This document shows, piece after piece, positions 56,086 through 64,000 of a DNA stretch of 64,000 nt (the stretch's first letter is position 1; each line of letters starts with the position of its first letter). The DNA comes from Ciona savignyi (taxonomy: Eukaryota; Chordata; Ascidiacea; Phlebobranchia; Cionidae), in NCBI GenBank assembly GCA_000149265.1, contig CH000166.1, positions 16,328 through 80,327 of the forward strand. Direction: 5' to 3'. A model generated the notes under the pieces. The model saw nothing but the letters and a program-made list of their open reading frames with translations. It was not told where the DNA came from and ran no database searches. The translations under genes were made by a program, and so were the position numbers.

Positions 56086-57790
56086 AAATTGGGACACATA
56101 TTGTTTTTGTCCGTTTTTTTTCGTTTTTTTTGTCAAACGCTTAACAGGCATGGCATGTCGCCCCGACATCTATCAGAAGGAATAATGGAATCGCAATGAG
56201 ACTTAGCCATTTGTTAGACAACATGGTCTAGATGAACAGAAACCAACATTTTGGGAGATAAAACCAGGGGAATTCCAATGGGACGTTAAAAACCAAAACG
56301 CTATTTTTTTCTAAAAAATAGCTATTTTGGGAATAGCTCTTGAACGACAGCTCCAATTTGAATCAGATTTGGTGAAATGTAAGTGCATTAGTCACTGATT
56401 TAACACTTAGAAGAAATAAAAAAATTACCTAGGGAAATACCCTAAACAATAAGATTTTGTTCTCAAATCATGATTGTGACAAGCACGCCATGTCGCCCCG
56501 ACATCTACCAGAAGGAAAAATGGAATCGCAATTAAACTTTGGTAATTGTTGGACAACATGGTCTAGAATCTAGATATACAGAAACCAAAATATTGGGTGA
56601 TAAATCCAGGGGAATTCCCCTGGGACGTTACAAACCGAAACGGTATTTTTTTCAAAAAAATTTGACTTATTTGGGCATAGCGCTTAAACGTATGTTACAA
56701 TTTGAATCAGATTTGATGGAATGTAAGTGCATTAGGCACTCATTTAACAGTTAAACGAAATAAAAAATTTACCAACGGAAATACCCTAAAAAATAAGATT
56801 TTGTTCTCAAATCATGATTGTGACAGTCATGCCATATCGCCACGACATCTACCAGAAGGACTAATGAAATCGCAATAAAAATTTAACATTTTTTAGACAA
56901 CGTTGTATAGATATGCAAAAACCAAAATTTTGGGTGATAAATTCAGAGGAATTCCCCTGGGACGTTAAAAACCAAAACAGTATTTTTTTCTAAAGAATTA
57001 GCCTTTTTGGGGCATAGCGCTTGAACGGCTTCTCTAATTGAATCAGATTTTNNNNNNNNNNNNNNNNNNNNNNNNNNNNNNNNNNNNNNNNNNNNNNNNN
57101 NNNNNNNNNNNNNNNNNNNNNNNNNNNNNNNNNNNNNNNNNNNNNNNNNNNATAGCGCTTGAACGGCTTCTCTAATTTGAATCAGATTTTCTGGAATGTA
57201 AGTGCATTAGTCACTGATTTAACACTTAGAAGAAATAAAAAAAATACTTAGGGAAATACCCTAAAAATAAGATTTTGTTCACAAATCATGATTGTGACAA
57301 GCATGCCATGTCGCCCCGACATCTACCAAAAGGAGTAATGAAATCGCAATGAAAATTGGACATTTGTAAGAGAATATGGGCTAGATACGAAGAAACCCAA
57401 ATTTTGGGTAAAGAATAGGGGAAATTCCTCTGAGACGTTAAAATCCAAAAGGTTTTTTTCCAATAAATTAGCTTTTTGGGACGTATAGCGCTTGAACGGC
57501 TGCTCTAATTTTGATCAGATTTGGCGAAATGTTGGACTATTAGACACTTTGTGCCAATTAAAAGAAAGAAAACATTTACTTAGGGTAATTACGTTAAAAA
57601 CGACGATATGTTCCTGAATTATGATTGTGACAGGCATGCCATATCGCACTGACAAATCAGACAAGGAGATCGACAAATCAGATTAAAACTTTAAAAATTG
57701 TTACATAACATGACCCACATATGTAAAAACAGAAACTTATCTACTAAACCTAGGGGAATTCCCTGAAACCATGAAAAATTAAATCGGGCT
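56086..57790 (+). repeat. About 340-bp tandem repeat, five partial copies
   Basis: Repeats anchored on GCCATGTCGCCCCGACATCT at about 56152, 56484, 56829, 57303 and a degenerate copy at about 57636. Each also has a GGGGAATTCCCC-type palindrome and TAGCGCTTGAACGG. Divergence is moderate, and there is no coding frame. The array contains the second N gap. Confidence 0.82.
57052..57151. other. Assembly gap (100 N) inside tandem repeats
   Basis: Exactly 100 N, the convention for a gap of unknown size. The same roughly 40-bp sequence (ATAGCGCTTGAACGGCTTCT onward) stands on both sides. Confidence 0.99.
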
Positions 57791-57829
57791 GTTTTGGGAA
57801 TTTAGTTTCATTTCACTTTAGTGGGTTCG

Positions 57830-58135
57830 ATCGTCACCCTGGCCCACCACACCGCACATTAATGACCATTACCTACATGGTTGCAATGGTTGGCCTCTCT
57901 GTGGAGATTCTTTCAATATTCAATAATGTTCCTGTGTAGTCGGTTGTGTCCTTGGGCAAGCCACTTTACGGACATTGCCTGAACCCAGCGGATTAATGGG
58001 TTCTGCCAAATTAAAGGAACATGTCTATTATATACAACACACTGCAATAGCTTCGATAACCCGACAATGGGCGCGAGGTGATCTGACGATTGCCCGTGTG
58101 TTAACCCCCTTGGTTTTCCCATTCATGGGGATAAG
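57830..58135 (+). mobile_element. SINE body, plus orientation
   Basis: A B-box-like GTGGGTTCGATCGTCACCC at about 57822, a variant middle, then GTGTCCTTGGGCAAGCCACT, GGACATTGCCTGAACCCAGC and the common body to CATGGGGATAA. Confidence 0.75.
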
Positions 58136-58224
58136 ACACTACTTTTCTACACGTTGTTTTGTAGATTGGACCAAAACATTTATTTTAACAATTCCTTGAT
58201 AACCCTGGTTACCCAGCAATGTCT

Positions 58225-58665
58225 ATATGACGTCATAACAGCTATTCTCCTCAGGGAGCGACGACCACGCAGAGAATAATGGCGGAATTCCAACGTGACG
58301 TCACCACAGAGATGGCACCGCGTCAAATTCATGTTGCATCATGTATGTGACGTCATAAAGGGTGTCGATGGCGTCACAGTGTGGAAGTTGAAGCAAGACA
58401 TCTAAAATAGAAATCATATTTTTATACCCGAGCCGTCAAGTATTTTGCAATAAAATTTGATAATTTTGATTTTTTTTTTTTTTTTTTTTTTTTTGGGGTT
58501 TTTTTTACCCGAGCCAAGTTTCGAATCCATGAAGGGCTCGTCACTAGGACCGTTTTTTTGTATATAGGAGTCGGTATATGTATCGGTCGCGTTAACCATT
58601 CGGCCACACGACCGTACATAATTTTGATTTTGTTGTGACGTAGTGAGTGACGTAATGACGTACAT
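58225..58665. promoter_or_regulatory. Cluster of CRE-like TGACGTCA motifs
   Basis: TGACGTCA occurs at about 58228, 58299 and 58349, with related GCGTCAC (58371) and TGACGTA words (58633-58660). This octamer is the CREB/ATF binding consensus. No gene is visible nearby, so a regulatory role is conjecture; it could equally be an unrecognised transposon. Confidence 0.3.
58466..58620 (-). mobile_element. SINE head with long poly-T/A run, minus orientation
   Basis: A poly-T run (about 58471-58494) adjoins a minus-strand SINE head: B-box-like GTTTCGAATCCATGAAGGGC, and A-box-like head ending CGGCCACACGACCGTAC at about 58615. On the minus strand this reads head then A-rich tail, a possible simple short SINE. 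Confidence 0.7.
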
Positions 58666-58837
58666 CGCCCTCTAGCGGAATGTTAGATCCAAGGTTGGGT
58701 TTCTATTGTTCGCGCTTCCAAAATAAGTTTCAACCGTACAAGCAAAATGAAACTTCCCAATTAGTAAATCCAACTGGACAAGATATTCATGTTTATCACA
58801 TTGTTAACATTTTACAAGTGCTGATATTGTAGGTGTC

Positions 58838-59073
58838 AACGGTCGTGTGGTCGAATGGTGGGCGCCCGATACATATTTTGAAATTTATATAAAAATTAGT
58901 CTTAGCGACGAGGGTTGGCTGCGTAAATTATAGTTGAGTTCGTTGTTTCTTCAATTTGGTAGAACCCATTAATTCGCTGGGTTAGGCAATGTACGTAAAG
59001 TGCCTTGCCCAAGGACACAACCGACTAGCTAGTGACCAGTTTCGCACCTACAACCTTTCGATTAAAAGGTGTA
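58838..59073. mobile_element. SINE fragments, head plus and body minus
   Basis: A plus-strand head (CGGTCGTGTGGTCGAATGGT, 58838) is followed by a minus-strand body fragment (about 58950-59070) with GTGCCTTGCCCAAGGACACA. The opposite orientation shows either two insertions or an inversion. Confidence 0.6.
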
Positions 59074-59483
59074 GCAGTTTTGAAATTATATTTGCAAAAA
59101 CTGCATTTATTTCATTTAATCGACGCCAACTGTGTTCGTTCTGTTTAACCTTATGACGTCATTGACACGTATAACCTCATGACGCCATTGAAACCTAAAG
59201 CAGTTGTTTTCTATCTATGTCATACTTTGCTTTATAAAGCGTTGTGCGATTACATACATAGAGACATAGAAACACAACTTAATAAAGAATACGAGTACGA
59301 GTTGTCCGGTTTGTCTATTTAGGTTCCGCTGCCAGTCGAGTTTAGCACCACGCCATGTGGGTACATATGGAGTCGGAACGAAGATTTATGTACCAGCTAT
59401 AGACGGCAGCGGACCCTGGGACTTGTTCTCAGCCAATTTAGAGCGTTTGGAAAACCCCTGGCCCCACAAAGGCGACGCACTTA
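59074..59483. other. Possible LTR-like sequence, unclassified
   Basis: It starts TGTAGCAGTTTTG, with TTATAAAGC and AATAAAG motifs spaced as in an LTR promoter and polyadenylation site. A GC-richer segment with inverted words GTTCCGCTGCC and GGCAGCGGACC (about 59323-59420) follows. No second copy or target duplication was found, so the LTR idea is tentative. No gene is seen. Confidence 0.3.
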
Positions 59484-60045
59484 ACCGTCAATTTATATTC
59501 TTGTTATTGAGATTAAGACTTTACTACCTGTAGCAAATTTATATTAAACTACAACTTGGAAAGTGTATGTTGCCTTTTTACGTTTCTGTGAAGTTTAATT
59601 AGGCCATCAACGTTAAGTGTATACTTAGATAACCCCTATCGAGGTATATATAACAGTTTTACTTTTCACTGAAAATAGCTAAGAAACTCTCATCTAAACG
59701 CTTTAAGTTTTACATAACATAAAGCAAGCTGGATATGGGGGGTGGTTTGTTTAAACGTGAGTTAAAAGGTGAAAAGCAGGACGAATTAGGACCATCGAGG
59801 ATGAACAATAGCAACTGTTACTACGGATCTCCTTGCATGAAGTAAGCAATGTTTCATTATTTGGAAGTAACGTCGCCACGTTCTTCACATTACTTACTAC
59901 GTAATATCGCCTCGGGACCTTTGGGGTCCGAGAACGCGTGAGTGGGAATCACAAAAAATACGCCATTTCACTTAAAACTCCTAACGAACTCAAACATCTT
60001 TCATTTGTGGGGAGTTGTGGTTAAATTGTTAATATTACATACGGT
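59484..60045 (+). repeat. Block P, copy 2
   Basis: Direct duplicate of 55630-56085, with an insertion of about 110 bp at 59800-59945 relative to copy 1. Confidence 0.65.
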
Positions 60046-60628
60046 TAGGGACGGAACGGTAGTCTGATTTTTCTCTGCTGGATAGCGCTATTTATCAGCT
60101 GTACTAAAGCGGGGAGGAGGGAAACTACTAACTAAAATTACGGACACTAATTTTAACCCATTCCTAAACACTAAACTCAACCGCAAGACTAACACTATTT
60201 CTAGCCCCATGTTTATTACACCATTTACGCATTTTAAGTAAATAGTGTTTACAATCAATTCAAAGTATGAAGTGATAAAACTGCAATAAGCTTTAATGTT
60301 ATAAGATTGATTACTTTAGCCAATGCTTGGACAAATTCGTTATGATGAGTTTGTGTATAACTAAGAAACACAAGAGTTAAAAAGCAGAAAAAAACTCCCC
60401 GTCGGGGAATCGAACCACGGTCTGCCGCGTGACAGGCGGGATACTTACCACTATCTGTGGGGGTCCTCCTTATTTTTGTTTATGATCCAAGCGGTCTAAG
60501 CGATCCGGAGTATTTAGAGGCACCGCTCAGCCGCTTAACACTTGAAAATCGTCACTCCCCAGATAATTCCAAAAAATAAATAGCGCCACCCAGCAGAGAA
60601 TAATCAGACTACCGTTCTGTCTCTAGTC
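60045..60628. mobile_element. MITE carrying a tRNA-Asp-like sequence
   Basis: The left end (GACGGAACGGTAGTCTGATT, then CTCTGCTGGATAGCGCTATT) and the right end are inverted copies over about 45 bp. The interior includes a half copy of the GGGAAACTGC MITE (about 60110-60240) and a tRNA-like sequence on the minus strand. It is non-coding. The solo LTR at 60634 inserted next to its right end. Confidence 0.65.
60395..60465 (-). tRNA. tRNA-Asp (GTC)-like sequence, probable pseudogene
   Basis: On the minus strand: D-arm GATAGTGGTAAGTATC, anticodon arm CCGCCTGTCACGCGG with anticodon GTC, T-arm GGTTCGATTCC, and 3' end CCCCGACGGGGAG followed by T7, a polymerase III terminator. The 5' acceptor strand does not pair properly with the 3' strand, and one base is missing from the anticodon-arm region relative to the usual tRNA-Asp. 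It is probably a tRNA pseudogene. Confidence 0.55.
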
Positions 60629-60633
60629 GCATC

Positions 60634-61266
60634 TGTAGCATTTCGTATAGTATATATTTGTTTTAATTTATGTCTAAAATATTTTGTGTTTTAACTTCGT
60701 TTTTTGCGTTTCAAGTTTACCGACTCTCACGTTTTATTACTTTGTACGTAATTATCACATTGTACGGCCCTTTGTAATTTCCTCTGGTTTAAATCATTAA
60801 CATAGTTTTTTCACCTAATTCCCCACAGTTAGTCAAACGTGCAGATGTGAAACGTCTCGCACGTAAACTTTTCGCACCTAGGAAATTCCCTATATATTCT
60901 GGAAATTTAAATAACCTAATATAATAATTTACAATAACGTACTTGAGATAACTTGCGTCATGCTGTATAACGTACCTTAGACTATACAACTGGCGTCATG
61001 CTGAATGATGTACTAAGTAACTTGAGTCGCGAATAAACCGTATATATATTGAATGAGACGCAGAATACAACCAAAGTGAATCAAGAGTTAGACCTCGAGT
61101 TTAAGATCAAGACTTTATAAATCGTGGCTACCATAACATTTGGTGGGCGTTCTGTGGAAACTAGACATTCCGCTGCGCAGCTCGCGAGAGACCGTTAGGC
61201 AGCCTACCGAACCAAGCTCAGCTAACGCCCCGGTCAGTAAACTACAAAAGAAAGCGCGAGCCCACA
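60634..61266 (-). mobile_element. Solo LTR, family 1, copy 2
   Basis: 633 bp, the reverse complement of the LTR at 54874-55625 without its internal duplication. It is flanked by its own 4-bp duplication CATC (60630-60633 and 61267-61270). Confidence 0.85.
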
Positions 61267-61270
61267 CATC

Positions 61271-61946
61271 TGTTAATATTTGTGTTAAAATTTATTTACA
61301 GTGTTTAGTGTAGTATTAATTGTACAATGGCTTTATATTTTTGGCCTAAAGTAATTTAGCGACCCTTCTGTCGATATAAGCCCCTGCCAAATAAGCTTTT
61401 CGTAATAGGGGAATTCCCTAGACTTGTAAAACGGTGATTTCATTTGTTATTTTATTTTCTAGGAACCATAGTGATCAACCAAATTACGCAAACTTAAATT
61501 ATTTGTGTTTGCTGTTAGCCCACTTAGCGTAGATGTTAAAAATCAATAATTGTTTAATTATTCTAAAATTTGGTGGAATATATTTTGTATCAAACACATC
61601 ACAGAAATGTCTTGTTCATTAAATATCATTAAGAATAAAGTTTACAATTCGAAAGAACACTTTTAAATATTGTAAACAACATAACCTAGATTTTCCAGAG
61701 CAATGATTATAAAAAGAAAGATATGAGACCCTTTCACGCTTGAATAATTTCCCTTTATTATAAAAGAGTTTCATATCATTCTATTTATAATCATTGTCCA
61801 GAGTAAATTAAAGGGATATATTAATTTTGAGATTTTCATATATCCAGAATTTAAGGTTTCATTCATGGGGAATTCCCTAGACTGGTCAAATACTATTACC
61901 CTTTACTTTTGATTTTCTAAGCATCGTGGATTAACTTTTCCTTCAC
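61271..61946. other. Non-coding AT-rich stretch with a MITE
   Basis: Contains two GGGGAATTCCCTAGACT words (about 61408 and 61869), similar to the palindrome of the 340-bp repeats, and the small MITE at 61701-61796. No gene is seen. Confidence 0.5.
61701..61796. mobile_element. 96-bp hairpin MITE with 7-bp target duplication
   Basis: Ends CAATGATTATAAA and TTTATAATCATTG are inverted, extending imperfectly to about 29 bp per arm. Flanks TCCAGAG (61694-61700 and 61797-61803) form a target duplication. It resembles a short hAT-type MITE. Confidence 0.7.
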
Positions 61947-62075
61947 TCGATTACACACTGCAATAGGTCCGGTAACCCGACGGTGGGCGCGAGTTAATCT
62001 GACGATTGCCCGTGTGTTAACCCCTTTGGCTTTCCCATTCACGTTGATAAACATGAATATCCTATCTGTTCTCCT
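61947..62075 (+). mobile_element. SINE tail fragment
   Basis: Contains CACACTGCAATAGGTCCGGT, the common body and the CATGAATATCCTATC end; the head is missing. Confidence 0.7.
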
Positions 62076-62148
62076 ATTTAATTTGGTAGAACCAAAATGG
62101 TGAGATTAACCGGTTAATATACAACACACCATTTATAAGATGGTTTTA

Positions 62149-64000
62149 GGAGGCGTTCAACCAATTATTCTCCCTATCTCTCCAATGCAAACTGACCTCA
62201 CAAAAACGACTGTCACTCAAAATCCTGACATAGGAAGTCTTAGATTTTTTCACAATTTAAAATTGAAGCTTGGATCTGCAACCTAAACTCAAAACCCTAC
62301 AAAATTTTGTTTAAAAATTTTGAGCCCATAACCCCTCGTACATCGGCAACTTTTTTTCCAACAAACAGCTAGCAGATGCACAATCAACACCTTTATTTTA
62401 CAAAGCACTGCTCCACGATTACAAAACTTTACAGCTAAACGAGAACACCGGCGCGCAGCCTAGCACATGCTGCTTTCAACCAAACAAACATTGGGGAATC
62501 ACCACCATTGTTACTCAGCAAAACACTCGTTTAAAAACAATGACTCATGGAGGGTACCACTCGTCACATCCTGCCATTCATAGAGGTCTTAATTGGTTAT
62601 ACGCCATCTTGGAAACGGTGACCGGTCCAGTTTGGTTTAAACTGTTCGAACTTACTAGTAGAGGTCATTCTGTAAGACTCCTGTCCAAATTTTAACCGTT
62701 TCAGTTGACTGCTTCGGCTATTACAGGCCTTCGACTGAAGGGTGGTCATTCTGTAGATTTCATTTGGCGACAGTGTCACTGGTGATGACTGAAACTCTTC
62801 GTACACATTAAAATTCACTGCTTGATGTTTCACAAGTTTCAGCACATTCTTTCACTGTAATTTGAAAGGTTTAAAGTTCATAACCAGGGTACAAATTGTT
62901 GTTTTTGAGTAAAAAAACACACCCAATGTCACCTTTGAGCCTCGTGTGACCACATTTTGTCCGCCTCCAGTTCTTTCACTAATGTTTGACAACCAAGGAT
63001 GGTTAGGATTGGTAAGTTTTTTATATCTTCTGTATGCATAGGTGTCCAACAACACATCTAGGCCTTCACACCTGCCCAAAAATTAAAAAATATGAAAAAA
63101 AGGTACACATGTGGATACCAAGAGTAGTGCATTTTCCAGTCCGATATCACAAATCGGATTAACAGCCTGTATCGAAAGATTGTCTGGTATTTATAAAAGC
63201 CATTCGAAGTTAAGTTCTTGAAAAAATATCCGAACGACCCTCTACCGGAGTGAAAATGACCAAAAATGAGGAAAAATGACTAATTAATTACTTTGCTAAT
63301 TAGCATAAGTAATTAAGTGTTAGATTTTAGACAAACAGTTGACTAGTAACATTTATCCACACTCAAATTTCTATCAATTTAAAGATTTTGGCAAAAAATT
63401 CAAAATGGCCAGTTTTTCATTTAGGAGGCGTTCAACCAATTATTCTCCCTATCTCTCCAATGCAAACTGACCTCACAAAAACGACTGTCACTCAAAATCC
63501 TGACATAGGAAGTCTTAGATTTTTTCACAATTTAAAATTGAAGCTTGGATCTGCAACCTAAACTCAAAACCCTACAAAATTTTGTTTAAAAATTTTGAGC
63601 CCATACCCCCTCGTACATCGGCACCTTTTTTTCCAACAAACAGCTAGCAGATGCACAATCAACACCTTTATTTTACAAAGCACTGCTCCACGATTACAAA
63701 ACTTTACAGCTAAACGAGAACACCGGCGCGCAGCCTAGCACATGCTGCTTTCAACCAAACAAACATTGGGGAATCACCACCATTGTTACTCAGCAAAACA
63801 CTCGTTTAAAAACAATGACTCATGGAGGGTACCACTCGTCACATCCTGCCATTCATAGAGGTCTTAATTGGTTATACGCCATCTTGGAAACGGTGACCGC
63901 TCCAGTTTGGTTTAAACTGTTCGAACTTACTAGTAGGGGTCATTCTGTAAGACTCCTGTCCAAATTTTAACCGTTTCGGTTGACTGCTTCGGCTATTACA
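62149..64000 (-). mobile_element. Element X, tandem array running off the window
   Basis: Minus orientation: 460-bp repeats at 62149-62608 and 63424-63883, separated by an 815-bp centre, with a second centre starting at 63884 and cut by the window end. Period 1275 bp. The order repeat-centre-repeat-centre shows a tandem arrangement, not a simple single insertion. Sequence is about 97-99 percent like the copy in unit B by eye. Confidence 0.82.

Noticed and set aside
54874..61266. A single 6.4-kb foldback transposon with long inverted ends
   Set aside because: Each end has its own 4-bp target duplication and TG...CA boundaries, which fits two separate solo LTRs better.
1..64000. CRISPR arrays, bacterial operons, rRNA genes or riboswitches
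   Set aside because: None seen. The minisatellites have no spacers, and gene structure is eukaryotic.

Overview
This is an AT-rich eukaryotic window, almost certainly from an animal. Evidence: genes split by GT-AG introns, tRNA-derived SINEs, BEL/Pao and Ty3/gypsy retrotransposons, a LINE, PIF/Harbinger and hAT DNA transposons, MITEs, and small secreted or membrane lectins. The SINE family and overall style remind me of an ascidian (Ciona-like) genome. That is an inference from memory, not from a search. There is no bacterial organisation, rRNA or CRISPR. Two runs of N (21515-21727 and 57052-57151) show this is an assembled scaffold.

Layout. The left three quarters is a degenerate tandem array of one 12-14 kb unit: unit A about 640-19600, a stub about 19670-20640, unit B 21728-36170, unit C 36172-48350, and a stub D 48356-49464. 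From left to right a full unit holds: a shared start block and SINE; a non-coding block with a 24-bp inverted repeat and 25-bp tandem repeats; a two-exon C-type-lectin-like gene fragment on the minus strand; a second SINE on the minus strand; a two-exon secreted H-type lectin gene on the minus strand; a relic of an unclassified element (X); a SINE head; a 40-bp minisatellite carrying RNA polymerase III B-box-like motifs; and a 3'-truncated BEL/Pao retrotransposon on the minus strand. H-type lectin copies B and C are intact on paper; copy A is frameshifted. The C-type lectin copies look partial, and copy C is broken.

Because the units are paralogous, each serves as an empty-site control for insertions in the others. 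Unit A alone has a PIF/Harbinger transposon (6997-11418, TAA target duplication, 16-bp terminal repeats, apparently intact transposase, frameshifted MADF partner) and a 5'-truncated LINE (17987-19533, 16-bp duplication). Unit B alone has the complete element X (30297-32030). Unit C alone has a solo LTR (43951-44355). Stub D is invaded by a gypsy element (49465 to about 54425), itself invaded by a non-autonomous hAT (52487-53352, perfect 8-bp duplication).

The right quarter (54.4-64 kb) has no recognisable host gene. It holds SINE fragments, two solo LTRs of one family in opposite orientation (54874-55625 and 60634-61266), a duplicated block P, a roughly 340-bp tandem repeat with internal palindromes around the second gap, a MITE carrying a tRNA-Asp-like sequence, a small hAT-like MITE, and a tandem array of element X running off the window end.

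The genes do not form a pathway. The only plausible host genes are the lectins, whose copies were amplified together with the transposable elements around them. The most unusual items are element X, the B-box minisatellite, a lectin reading frame whose start codon lies in SINE-like sequence, and a roughly 530-bp block that is identical between units A and B inside more diverged flanks.
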